Shown piece by piece: positions 6,773-14,153 of a DNA stretch of 17,586 nt. Every line of letters begins with the position of its first letter. The stretch's first letter is position 1. The stretch covers positions 1 to 17,586 of the forward strand of contig PAFB01000088.1 of NCBI GenBank assembly GCA_002700865.1, written 5' to 3'. This DNA is from Rhodospirillaceae bacterium (GTDB lineage Bacteria > Pseudomonadota > Alphaproteobacteria > UBA7985). The notes below the pieces were generated by a model, which was given only the letters and a program-made list of their open reading frames with translations, did no database searches and was not told the DNA's origin. Position numbers and translations under genes: made by a program.

Positions 6773-7756
6773 TCAAATAGGTTTGTTGCTTTGTGCTAGC
6801 TCATTGGTGGCGCTTAACATACCCCGATTCAAGGGGTGAGCTGCGCCCACAATGGCCTTCAGACGTTCGTCTAGGATATGGGTATAGATCTGCGTCGTTG
6901 AAATATCCGCGTGTCCAAGCAGCGATTGCACCGCCCGCAAGTCGGCGCCGTGGGCGAGAAGATGGCTTGCGAATGCATGTCTCAGGACGTGCGGAGACAG
7001 GATTGCCGGATCAACCTCTGCCTTGGTCGCAAGAGTTTTTAGCGTGGTACCGAGCTTTTGACGTGATAAGTGCCCGGCTTTGTTCGATTCGGGGAAAAGA
7101 AACACGCTTTCTTTACCCAGCGGCAGAAACCCTATGCGTCCGCGCTTAACGTATCGGGTCAGCGCGGCTTGCGCGGGCTCACCCACGGGGATCATACGCT
7201 CCTTGTTGCCTTTGCCGCGCACCACCAGAAACCGCGGATCGCGTGCTGCGACGGCGACCGGCAGGCCAACCAGCTCGCTCGCCCGCATGCCAGTCGCATA
7301 CAGCATTTCGACCAAAGCCAGCGTGCGAAGGGCGGTCGGGGTTTCCGATTCGGCGTCGCGCTGGGCCTGGGTGAGCAGCTTGCCCACTTGGTCCTCGCTG
7401 ACCAGCTTGGGCAGCGGCTTGCCGATTTTAGGGCCATCGATGTGGCGCGCGGGGTTGTCCCGGCGCAAGCCGTCCTGCTGCAGGAACAGGAAATATTGCT
7501 TGAGCGCGGATAGCTTTCGCGCCGCACTGCGCGCGGATTGCCCGGCGTCCAACAAACCGGCCAGATAGCCCCGGATATCAACATCATCGGCCAGCGCCAG
7601 GTTGCCCCCCAGATCAGGCCTGTGGCGGTTCAGGCTTTGCTGAAATTCGCGCAAGTCGCGGTGGTAGGCTTCCAGCGTGTTTTTCGCGGCTCCGCGCTCA
7701 CTGCGTAGCATTTCGAAAAAGAGGTCTAGGAACGGGCCTTGATTGCTGGTGGACAT
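6773..7756 (-). CDS. xerD: Site-specific tyrosine recombinase XerD
   Basis: A 327-residue tyrosine recombinase of the XerC/XerD type, which with its partner resolves chromosome dimers at dif during division. The N-terminal SAM-like core-binding domain covers about residues 5-100 and the catalytic domain about 115-305. Catalytic residues are all present: R158 in ATGMRASEL, K182 in RGKGNKER, H256 and R259 in SPHVLRH, H282 in LLGHADIS and nucleophile Y291 in TQIYTH. XerD rather than XerC is favoured by the neighbourhood (accA downstream, aroK divergent), a common alphaproteobacterial order; the motifs alone do not decide. The C-terminal tail after about 310 is longer than in E. coli XerD (298 residues). 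No integrase-type element or attachment repeat is nearby, so this is a housekeeping recombinase. Confidence 0.92.
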   Translation of the reverse strand: MSTSNQGPFLDLFFEMLRSERGAAKNTLEAYHRDLREFQQSLNRHRPDLGGNLALADDVDIRGYLAGLLDAGQSARSAARKLSALKQYFLFLQQDGLRRDNPARHIDGPKIGKPLPKLVSEDQVGKLLTQAQRDAESETPTALRTLALVEMLYATGMRASELVGLPVAVAARDPRFLVVRGKGNKERMIPVGEPAQAALTRYVKRGRIGFLPLGKESVFLFPESNKAGHLSRQKLGTTLKTLATKAEVDPAILSPHVLRHAFASHLLAHGADLRAVQSLLGHADISTTQIYTHILDERLKAIVGAAHPLNRGMLSATNELAQSNKPI

Positions 7757-7778
7757 GGTTTTGGCGGTGCACCGCGAA

Positions 7779-7967
7779 CTAGGGTTGGCTGTCAGGGGTG
7801 GGCTGGTCCTGACCCAGAATGACGTCCCGTTCCAACTCCTGCCGGATCGTCTGCACCGGACGCGGTGGTTCCCACGTGTAAAGCAGGATCAGAAAAAACA
7901 CCCCGATCACAGCCAAAATCACCAGAAACAGCAAAAAGGGGTTTGGGTCGTTCCGACGGTAAGTCAT
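7779..7967 (-). CDS. Small single-span membrane protein, uncharacterised
   Basis: A 62-residue protein of no named family. A charged start (MTYRRNDPNP) precedes one hydrophobic span at residues 11-30 and a polar, acidic, proline-rich tail (about 31-62). The positive charges before the span suggest that the N-terminus stays in the cytoplasm and the tail faces the periplasm. It lies 22 bp upstream of xerD in the same direction and is divergent from aroK across about 60 bp, so its promoter probably also serves xerD. The coding call rests on hydrophobic pattern, position between two conserved genes and lack of a competing frame. The ribosome binding site is weak, so expression is not certain. Confidence 0.65.
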   Translation of the reverse strand: MTYRRNDPNPFLLFLVILAVIGVFFLILLYTWEPPRPVQTIRQELERDVILGQDQPTPDSQP

Positions 7968-8028
7968 CTGTCGCAGTTAAGCCTTGTCTTCGTTTACAGT
8001 TTCATCAAAGGCGTCTAAACGCCAAGGC

Positions 8029-8595
8029 ATGACCCAAGCACGGAACAAGAGCCTCGCAAAGGCGTTGCACGGCACCATCGACCGCCCGATTGTTCTGGTC
8101 GGGCTTATGGGCTGTGGCAAATCGAGCGTTGGAAAAGTCATAGCCCCTCTCTTAGACCTCGAATTTTTTGACTCGGATACCGAAATCGAAAACGCCGCTG
8201 GCATGTCTATCGCGGAAATTTTCGAAAATTATGGCGAACCCGAATTCCGTTCCCTTGAACGCCGGGTTTTTGAGCGCTTGCTCGACGGTCAGCCCAAAGT
8301 GATCGCCGCGGGCGGCGGCGCTTTTGTTCAGGATGACACGCGGGCCGTCATTCAAGAAGGCTCCATATCGATCTGGCTGCAAGCCAAGTTGGCCGTGCTG
8401 GTCGCGCGCACTCAAAGGCGGAGCAACCGACCGATTCTCGCCGGGAAGGATCACCGAACCGTCCTGCGCGAGCTGATGGACAAGCGCCGACCAGCATACG
8501 AGCAGGCCACCTTGCGCGTGTTCTCAGGACCCGAATCTGTCGATAAAACAGTGCGAGCGGCGCTGGACGCCCTCAAAGGGTATTTTAGGTCATAA
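8029..8595 (+). CDS. aroK: Shikimate kinase
   Basis: AroK phosphorylates shikimate with ATP in the pathway to chorismate. From the ATG at 8029 the product is 188 residues, slightly longer at the N-terminus than E. coli AroK (173). Walker A is GLMGCGKS at 25-32. FFDSD at 46-50 carries the magnesium- and shikimate-side aspartates, R74 lies in EFRSLE, and the glycine-rich AAGGGA at 93-98 holds shikimate. The lid arginine is in SNRPIL at 132-137, and RRPAYEQA at 153-160 is the usual C-terminal motif. I prefer this ATG, preceded by AAGG, over a TTG at 7984 that would add 15 residues without a clear ribosome binding site. aroB starts 4 nt after the stop, the usual aroK-aroB operon. Confidence 0.94.
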   Translation: MTQARNKSLAKALHGTIDRPIVLVGLMGCGKSSVGKVIAPLLDLEFFDSDTEIENAAGMSIAEIFENYGEPEFRSLERRVFERLLDGQPKVIAAGGGAFVQDDTRAVIQEGSISIWLQAKLAVLVARTQRRSNRPILAGKDHRTVLRELMDKRRPAYEQATLRVFSGPESVDKTVRAALDALKGYFRS

Positions 8596-8599
8596 AATC

Positions 8600-9709
8600 A
8601 TGACGCAGACAATAGAAGTAGGCCTTGGTGAGCGGACCTACCCCATCCACATCGGGGCGGGTGTCCTCGATGGGCTGGTGGCCGGCTGGGCGGATCAGCT
8701 TCGACCCCGGCGGCTGTCGATCATTGCCGATGAGACGGTCTGGCGGATTCACGGTCCGCGGTTGAGCGCGCAACTGGCAGACGCCGGGGTAGCGGTTCGG
8801 CTGGTTACGGTGCCCGGCGGGGAGGAAACCAAGTCGTTTCCTGTCTTTGCTGATGTCTGCGAGCAAATGCTCAGCCACGGCATCGAGCGGCGCGATGTGC
8901 TGCTGGTTTTCGGCGGCGGGGTCGTGGGGGATCTGGCGGGCTACGTGGCGGCTTCGCTGCTGCGCGGCATCGATTTTATTCAGGTGCCGACCACCCTGCT
9001 GGCACAGGTTGATTCCTCCGTCGGCGGCAAAACCGGGATCAACTCGCGCAGCGGCAAAAACCTCGTCGGTGCCTTTCACCAGCCCAAAGCGGTCTACATC
9101 GACACCACCATCCTCGACAGCCTGCCAGACCGCGAGTGGCGGGCAGGCTATGCGGAGGGCGCGAAGTACGGCTGTTTGTGGGATGGCTCTTTCTTTGAAT
9201 GGCTGGAGACAAGCGGCCCGGTCGCGCGCCCCGGTGACGCGGCGGCGCTGGTTGAAGCCATCACCCGCTCCTGCGCGATCAAAGCCGATGTGGTGGCGCA
9301 GGACGAGCGCGAGTCCGGTGTGCGCGGTTTGCTCAACCTCGGACACACCTTTGGCCATGCGCTGGAAGCACTGTACGGATATGATGGCCGCCTGCTGCAT
9401 GGCGAAGCGGTTTCTGTTGGCATTGGGCTCGCCTACGCTCTGGGTCGGGAACTGGGTCTGGCGACCGGCCAGGACGAGCAGCGGGTCAAAGCCCACCTCG
9501 CCGCGGCAGGGCTGCCGGTTAATCGCCGTGACCTTGCGAGCGCCGCGCTAAGTGTGGATGCAATCTGGGCGCCGATGATGAAGGACAAGAAAGTTCAGGA
9601 CGGTGTCCCCACTTTTGTTGTTCCCACCGGCATCGGCCATACCCATCTAAAACGAGACGTGCCTAAAGTGGCCGTTGATACTGTCATTAACGACTGGTTG
9701 GAGACCTGA
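8600..9709 (+). CDS. aroB: 3-dehydroquinate synthase
   Basis: AroB converts DAHP to 3-dehydroquinate, using NAD and a divalent metal, in the second step of the shikimate pathway. The 369-residue product is the usual length. The N-terminal NAD-binding part has VPGGEETKSF at 71-80 and FGGGVVGDLAGYVA at 104-117. PTTLLAQVDSSVGGKTGIN at 130-148 is the family signature. The metal ligands are E186 in AEGAKYG, H249 in NLGHTFGHALE and H267 in LLHGEAVSVG. The start ATG has AGG about 10 nt upstream, just inside the end of aroK. The next gene follows after 4 nt. No sign of fusion with aroK or truncation. Confidence 0.96.
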   Translation: MTQTIEVGLGERTYPIHIGAGVLDGLVAGWADQLRPRRLSIIADETVWRIHGPRLSAQLADAGVAVRLVTVPGGEETKSFPVFADVCEQMLSHGIERRDVLLVFGGGVVGDLAGYVAASLLRGIDFIQVPTTLLAQVDSSVGGKTGINSRSGKNLVGAFHQPKAVYIDTTILDSLPDREWRAGYAEGAKYGCLWDGSFFEWLETSGPVARPGDAAALVEAITRSCAIKADVVAQDERESGVRGLLNLGHTFGHALEALYGYDGRLLHGEAVSVGIGLAYALGRELGLATGQDEQRVKAHLAAAGLPVNRRDLASAALSVDAIWAPMMKDKKVQDGVPTFVVPTGIGHTHLKRDVPKVAVDTVINDWLET

Positions 9710-9713
9710 TCCC

Positions 9714-11018
9714 GTGTTGACCACTGTGGTCGCCATTTCTGCTGTGATTGTGCTGCTGCTTGCTGCATCAGCCTTCTTCAGTGGATCCGAAACGGCGCTT
9801 ACGGGCGCCAATACCGCGCGTATGCACCTTCTGGCCAAGGGCGGCGACAAGCGCGCGGCGCGCTCTGAGCGGTTGATTGCCATCAAAGACCGGGTGGTTT
9901 CGGCCATTCTAATCGGCAATAACCTCGTCAATATCCTCGCCTCCGCGCTTGCGACCATGCTGTTCAGCACGCTGTTTGGTGGCTTTGGCGTGGTGGTGGC
10001 TACCGTTGTAATGACGGTGCTGGTGGTGGTTTTTGCTGAAGTGTTGCCCAAGACCTTTGCCCTGCGCCAGCCGGACACCGTCGCGCTACGGGTCTCCCGC
10101 CCGCTCGCCGTGCTCACCGGCCTGTTCGCCCCGGCGACCTTTGCCCTGCAGCAGGTGATCTCGCTGTTGCTGCCCGACCGGAATCGGGACGACGACGAAG
10201 GCGAAGAGGCGCTGCGCGGCGCTATTGCCCTGCACGCGACCAGCGGTGATGCTGAGGATGAGGCTGAAAGTCAGATGCTGGGCTCGATCCTCGACCTCGA
10301 AGACGTGGCCGTCGATGAAATAATGACGCACCGCTCCCAGATCGAATCTCTCGACTTGGGACAGTCGAATGCCGACCTGATTGACGCGGTGCTGAATTCG
10401 ACCTTTACCCGCCTGCCGGTCTGGCGCGATCAGCCTGACAATATCGTCGGGGTGCTGCATGCCAAGAACCTGTTTCGCGCCCTGCGCCGGGCCGATGGTG
10501 ATCCGGAAATGCTGAACATTAGCGCCATCGTCGCCACGCCCTGGTTTGTGCCGGGAACGGCCTCGCTGTTGGAGCAACTGCAGCACTTCCGCTCCCGCCG
10601 GGAACACTTTGCTCTGGTGGTTGATGAATATGGCGGTCTGGAAGGCGTTGTGACGCTGGAGGATATTCTCGAAGAAATCGTCGGCGATATCGATGACGAA
10701 GAAGACGAGGTGCGCCGCGGTATTCAGCGCGAGGCCGGCGGTTCGTTTATCATCGATGGAGAAATCTCACTGCGCGACCTCAACCGGAATCTGAGCTGGC
10801 GACTGCCGGATGACCGGGCCTCCACACTGGCCGGTTTCGTGCTCTACGAAAGCCGTCAGATTCCCGAAGTTGGTCAGGTGCTGAGCTTTCAGGGGTTCCA
10901 GTTTGAAATTCTGGGCAGGGATCGTCTGCGAATCACCCGCTTGCGCGTGACCCCAGAATCGGTCTTGGCTCAACGGCGACGAAATCAGCGTAAAACCAGT
11001 GAGCAGACCCCGCAATGA
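9714..11018 (+). CDS. CNNM/CBS/CorC-domain transporter (HlyC/CorC family)
   Basis: An inner-membrane protein of the hemolysin C/CorC superfamily, whose members are linked to magnesium or cobalt efflux and divalent-cation homeostasis; the actual ion is not readable here. From the GTG the product is 434 residues. A CNNM membrane domain covers about 1-165, with AFFSGSETALTGAN near 20-33, GNNLVNILASALAT near 69-82 and AEVLPKTFALRQPD near 108-121. A CBS pair follows at about 200-325, including VVDEYGGLEGVVTLEDI and an acidic DIDDEEDE. A CorC_HlyC domain ends the protein at about 338-420. The GTG at 9714 is preferred because GGAGA lies 9 nt upstream and the first helix then begins at once; an in-frame TTG at 9675 lies inside aroB. 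The stop overlaps the next start as ATGA. Confidence 0.9.
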   Translation: MLTTVVAISAVIVLLLAASAFFSGSETALTGANTARMHLLAKGGDKRAARSERLIAIKDRVVSAILIGNNLVNILASALATMLFSTLFGGFGVVVATVVMTVLVVVFAEVLPKTFALRQPDTVALRVSRPLAVLTGLFAPATFALQQVISLLLPDRNRDDDEGEEALRGAIALHATSGDAEDEAESQMLGSILDLEDVAVDEIMTHRSQIESLDLGQSNADLIDAVLNSTFTRLPVWRDQPDNIVGVLHAKNLFRALRRADGDPEMLNISAIVATPWFVPGTASLLEQLQHFRSRREHFALVVDEYGGLEGVVTLEDILEEIVGDIDDEEDEVRRGIQREAGGSFIIDGEISLRDLNRNLSWRLPDDRASTLAGFVLYESRQIPEVGQVLSFQGFQFEILGRDRLRITRLRVTPESVLAQRRRNQRKTSEQTPQ

Positions 11019-11692
11019 ATGGCCGCAGTACCCAACATCCACAGCAAGGCTTACCAACCCCCGATCGCCGCAAGCTTTTGCACGAACGACGCTACGATAT
11101 TCGCGGCTATGAGCGCGACGACGGGATGATCGATGTCGAGGGCAAGATTGTCGATACCAAGCCTTATTCCTACGACAATCACGACCGCGGCTATATCGCG
11201 GCGGGGGAGCCGCTGCATGAAATGCACTTGCGGCTGACCATCGACCATAATTTCAAGATTCATAAGTCAGTGGCAGCGACGCTGTTCTCGCCCTACCGCA
11301 TGTGTCCGGGCGCGACAGACGCCTATTCCCGGCTCGAAGGCCTGACCATTGGGCCGGGTTTCAACAAGCGCGCGGCTGAAGCCGTGGGGACCGCCTTTGG
11401 CTGCACGCATATCACCGAGATGCTGCGCGCCATGGGAACGGTGGCCTATCAGTCCATGTGGCCGATCATCCGGCGCAAGGAGCTTGAGGCCGAAGAAAAG
11501 CGCCAGGCGGAAAATCCATCTGGCGCTGGAGAAGACGAAGATACTTCGAAACAGAAAAAGCGTCCGGGCCTATTGGGGAGCTGTCACGCTCACGCACCCT
11601 GGTCTGAAGTTGTGGAGCGCAACTGGCCGGATTTCTTCGACCCCGAGGCCGAAGCCGGGGCGCTGGCAAAGCGTGAGCGGCAAGCGCGCTGA
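11015..11692 (+). CDS. DUF2889 domain protein
   Basis: A 225-residue soluble protein that I match to DUF2889, a family without known function. Recognisable stretches are the opening HERRYDIRGYERDDGMIDVEG (about residues 23-43), IVDTKPYSY, and the central block GPGFNKRAAEAVGTAFGCTH followed by ITEML, ending near residue 137. A charged region (about 153-182) carries many Glu, Lys and Arg and could be a flexible insert. The C-terminal part has GSCHAHAPWSEVVERNWPDFF. Conserved His and Cys residues in the central and C-terminal blocks might bind a metal, but that is inference. Its ATG overlaps the stop of the CNNM transporter (ATGA), so the two are probably translated together. Confidence 0.82.
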   Translation: MNGRSTQHPQQGLPTPDRRKLLHERRYDIRGYERDDGMIDVEGKIVDTKPYSYDNHDRGYIAAGEPLHEMHLRLTIDHNFKIHKSVAATLFSPYRMCPGATDAYSRLEGLTIGPGFNKRAAEAVGTAFGCTHITEMLRAMGTVAYQSMWPIIRRKELEAEEKRQAENPSGAGEDEDTSKQKKRPGLLGSCHAHAPWSEVVERNWPDFFDPEAEAGALAKRERQAR

Positions 11693-11720
11693 GGGGTTTC
11701 TGCGCGCCGCCCTTGCCTGC

Positions 11721-11966
11721 CTAGCGCCGCCGAAAGTATTCGAGGATCTGCGCGCGCATGGTCGATGAGAACGACGCCTGCCCTTTGCGTCGCTGAACGA
11801 AGTCGCAGAACTGGTCGAGCGACACCTTTTCCTCTTCGAGCAGTTCATTCAAACCGGCCCAGAATTCCGGCTTTAATCGAACCGATGTCCGACGCCCCTG
11901 AACCCGTACATTGCGGATCGGGTGAATGGATTTTTGTGGTTCCTCGCGTGAAACTTCTTGCAGCAT
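11721..11966 (-). CDS. Ribbon-helix-helix domain protein (PF13467-like)
   Basis: An 81-residue protein with one ribbon-helix-helix domain at about residues 18-81. The beta strand and turn read VRVQGRRTSVRLKPEFW, followed by two helices (about 36-45 and 49-60), then a conserved C-terminal stretch ending AQILEYFRRR. This matches the small ribbon-helix-helix family common in alphaproteobacteria, presumed DNA-binding dimers with few characterised targets. I place the start at the ATG at 11966, because TTTTGGAGG lies just upstream with about 5 nt spacing; a TTG at 11978 would add four residues and would overlap that site. No toxin gene adjoins it, so an antitoxin role is unlikely. The upstream spacer is AT-rich and carries an inverted repeat. 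Confidence 0.85.
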   Translation of the reverse strand: MLQEVSREEPQKSIHPIRNVRVQGRRTSVRLKPEFWAGLNELLEEEKVSLDQFCDFVQRRKGQASFSSTMRAQILEYFRRR

Positions 11967-12002
11967 GAATGCCTCCAAAAACGTGAATCAGTAAAAATTA
12001 AT

Positions 12003-12015
12003 CTCGCATAGCGAG
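12003..12015. promoter_or_regulatory. Inverted repeat upstream of the ribbon-helix-helix gene
   Basis: CTCGC-ATA-GCGAG is a perfect 5-bp inverted repeat with a 3-base centre, 37-49 bp upstream of the ribbon-helix-helix start. It lies in a stretch of about one-third GC by my count (34 of 100 bases over 12001-12100). It could be an operator for that protein, but this is inference. Confidence 0.35.
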
Positions 12016-12121
12016 TAGTAACTATGAATTACATAACCATGCAAGAGAAATTATCGCGAAAATACAACTGAAAGTATAAATTTTGGCCTATTTTTGACGC
12101 AAGACCACGGCGTTGAGCCCT

Positions 12122-12376
12122 CTAACGAAAGGAAATTGACAGGGCATGGACGGGCCCGGCGAGCTCTTCGGCCAAAATCGCGTGCACCTTCCGGTAGCGC
12201 TCCAGGCGAGGGAGAGCGCTGAGAGATTCTGCTTTAAGGGCAATTTTAAAGTGCGATTCACCTGAATTTGGACTGCCCGCATGCCCCGCATGAAGGTGAG
12301 ATTCATTTTCCACTTCCAAAATGTCAGGGGACAGTGCCGCGATTAGCTTAGCTTCGATCTGTTCCTGTACGCTCAT
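12122..12376 (-). CDS. bolA: BolA family protein
   Basis: An 84-residue BolA protein. BolA proteins work with monothiol glutaredoxins in holding or transferring [2Fe-2S] clusters and, in some bacteria, act on gene expression and cell shape. Family features are ESHLHAGHAG at 25-34, SHFKIAL at 41-47, the helix motif RLERYRKVHAIL at 57-68, and the near-terminal HALSIS with the invariant H78 used as cluster ligand. The ATG at 12376 is chosen because GGAGA lies 9 nt upstream; a GTG at 12407 would add 11 residues and remove that site. It is divergent from the J-domain gene across 53 bp, an arrangement known in alphaproteobacteria. No glutaredoxin gene is in the window. Confidence 0.93.
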   Translation of the reverse strand: MSVQEQIEAKLIAALSPDILEVENESHLHAGHAGSPNSGESHFKIALKAESLSALPRLERYRKVHAILAEELAGPVHALSISFR

Positions 12377-12429
12377 TTCGCTTATTCTCCGAAATCTTGT
12401 GTCTCCCACCTCTATAACCCGGCGAATCC

Positions 12430-13077
12430 ATGGACCGAAGCGCAGAAGACGCTCTGAATGAACCTTTTAAGCGAACCAACCGCACCGAAGAGCGGGAGAA
12501 AGCCCGTGCGAAACGGCGCGTGCGGGTTTGCGATGCGCCCGGCTGCCAGGAAGAAGGCCAGTACCCGGCGCCCAAATCCCGACGCAAGGTCAATGAGCGC
12601 TATCACTTCTGCCTTGAACACGTGCGCGAGTACAACAAGGCCTGGAACTACTTCGAGGGCATGACGCCCGGCGCGGTCGAGCGCGACCGGCTCGCCGCCA
12701 TGACGTGGGACAGACCCACCTGGCGTTTCGGTGAGCAGGGCCGGGACCGGACCAAGCAACGGGCCAACGCTTTTGCTGGTAATGCCTTCAAGGACAGCTT
12801 CGGGTTCTTTGAGGAAGACGAGCGGGACGAGGATGAAATCCGAGCGCGAGACACCCGCCGGTTGCTGCGCGCACTGCCGCCAGAATACCGGGAGGCCTTC
12901 GAAACACTCGAAATTCAGCCCCCCGTTACAGCAGAAGAACTCAAGACCCACTACAAAGAGCTTGTCCGCAAGCTACATCCTGACTTGAACCAAGATGACC
13001 CCACGGCGGAAAAGAGGATGAAAGCTGTGAACGCCGCTTATTCCCTTGTCCGCGACATAATTGATAACGCTGAATAA
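12430..13077 (+). CDS. J-domain protein with N-terminal Cys/His motif
   Basis: A 215-residue protein with two recognisable parts. Residues 34-64 hold a possible zinc site: C34 and C39 (CDAPGC), then C61 and H64 (FCLEH). The region is basic before the motif and ends with REYNKAWNYF. A long charged linker (about 80-150) follows. The C-terminal J domain (about 156-212) has the HPD tripeptide at 183-185 in VRKLHPDLN, which in the family stimulates the ATPase of DnaK. It is not the general co-chaperone DnaJ, because the J domain is C-terminal and there is no Gly/Phe or four-repeat zinc domain. It lies upstream of cobS and opposite bolA, a conserved alphaproteobacterial context. The client is unknown. 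Confidence 0.85.
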   Translation: MDRSAEDALNEPFKRTNRTEEREKARAKRRVRVCDAPGCQEEGQYPAPKSRRKVNERYHFCLEHVREYNKAWNYFEGMTPGAVERDRLAAMTWDRPTWRFGEQGRDRTKQRANAFAGNAFKDSFGFFEEDERDEDEIRARDTRRLLRALPPEYREAFETLEIQPPVTAEELKTHYKELVRKLHPDLNQDDPTAEKRMKAVNAAYSLVRDIIDNAE

Positions 13078-13107
13078 ACCCGCCTCGCTGCCTTGCACGA
13101 AGCGCCC

Positions 13108-13136
13108 TTGCCCGGGCATTCACGCTTGAGTGTAAT
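13108..13136 (+). promoter_or_regulatory. Candidate promoter for cobS-cobT
   Basis: TTGCCC (13108-13113) and TGTAAT (13131-13136) are separated by 17 bp and lie 48 bp upstream of the cobS start. This suggests cobST can be transcribed independently of the J-domain gene, which ends 107 bp before cobS. Confidence 0.35.
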
Positions 13137-13184
13137 GCGCCGAAATGACGAATTGCCGAATACTGACTTGAAGGTAAGCCAAAC

Positions 13185-14150
13185 ATGACGACTGAGCTCA
13201 CGGCACCAGATATCACCGTAAACGTGCGTGATGCCTTTGGCATCGACGTAGACTTGGAGGTCCCTGCCTTTACCGAGGCCAACGAGTACGTGCCCGATCA
13301 CGATGCCAATTACATCTTCGACCGGGACACCACGCTGGCCATCCTCATGGGCTTCAAGCACAACCGCCGCGTGATGGTTCAAGGCTACCACGGTACGGGT
13401 AAATCAACGCATATCGAGCAAGTTGCCTCTCGGCTCAACTGGCCGCTGGTTCGCGTAAACCTCGACAGCCACGTCAGCCGGATCGATCTGGTTGGCAAGG
13501 ACGCCATTGTGCTCAAGGATGGAAAGCAGATCACCGAGTTCCGCGAAGGCCTGCTGCCCTGGTCTCTGCAGCGTCCCATGGCGCTGGTGTTCGATGAATA
13601 CGACGCTGGCCGACCGGACGTGATGTTTGTGATTCAGCGCGTACTGGAAGTGGATGGCAAGCTGACCCTGCTGGATCAGAACAAAGTCATTCGTCCCAAC
13701 CCGCACTTCCGCCTGTTTGCGACCGCCAACACCGTGGGTCTGGGGGATACGACAGGCCTGTACCATGGCACGCAGCAGATCAACCAAGGCCAGATGGATC
13801 GCTGGTCGGTCGTGTGCACCTTGAATTACCTGCCGCGCGCGGTTGAAACTGAAATCGTTCTCGCCAAGCTGCCGGCCTATCAGACCGAAGCGGGTCGTAA
13901 GACGGTTGAGTCCATGGTGGCACTCGCTGATTTGACCCGGAAGGGCTTTATGGCCGGTGATATCTCCACCGTGATGTCGCCACGAACGGTGCTGACTTGG
14001 GCCGAAAACGCCGGTTATCTGGGCGAAGATATCGGTCTGGGGTTCCAGTTGTCCTTCTTGAACAAGTGTGACGAGCTGGAGCGACCAGTGATCGCTGAGT
14101 ATTTCCAGCGCGCCTTCGGTGAAGACTTGATTCTGGACAAGGCGGCTTAA
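13185..14150 (+). CDS. cobS: Aerobic cobaltochelatase AAA+ subunit CobS
   Basis: CobS is the MoxR-like AAA+ ATPase of the ATP-dependent cobaltochelatase (CobN, CobS, CobT) that inserts cobalt into hydrogenobyrinic acid a,c-diamide in aerobic B12 synthesis. The 321-residue product has Walker A GYHGTGKST at 67-75, Walker B with ALVFDEYDAG at 133-142, sensor-1-type FATANT at 178-183, and an arginine near 206 that could be the finger contacting the neighbouring subunit. The N-terminal part (1-50) opens with an unstructured acidic stretch. The ATG is preceded by AAGG. cobT starts 3 nt after the stop, so the subunits are probably co-translated. CobN, needed for activity, is not seen here. Confidence 0.95.
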   Translation: MTTELTAPDITVNVRDAFGIDVDLEVPAFTEANEYVPDHDANYIFDRDTTLAILMGFKHNRRVMVQGYHGTGKSTHIEQVASRLNWPLVRVNLDSHVSRIDLVGKDAIVLKDGKQITEFREGLLPWSLQRPMALVFDEYDAGRPDVMFVIQRVLEVDGKLTLLDQNKVIRPNPHFRLFATANTVGLGDTTGLYHGTQQINQGQMDRWSVVCTLNYLPRAVETEIVLAKLPAYQTEAGRKTVESMVALADLTRKGFMAGDISTVMSPRTVLTWAENAGYLGEDIGLGFQLSFLNKCDELERPVIAEYFQRAFGEDLILDKAA

Positions 14151-14153
14151 GCC

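Noticed and set aside
6773..7756. XerD-like recombinase as a sign of an integrative element
   Set aside because: It is flanked by housekeeping genes (accA, aroK) in a common order, and no attachment repeats, tRNA or phage genes are present.
8585..9496. 303-codon minus-strand frame opposite aroB
   Set aside because: AroB is complete on the plus strand with its metal ligands; the antisense product shows no domain.
11721..11966. Ribbon-helix-helix protein as an antitoxin
   Set aside because: No small toxin gene adjoins it: the neighbours are DUF2889 (convergent) and bolA. The PF13467-like family is usually solitary.
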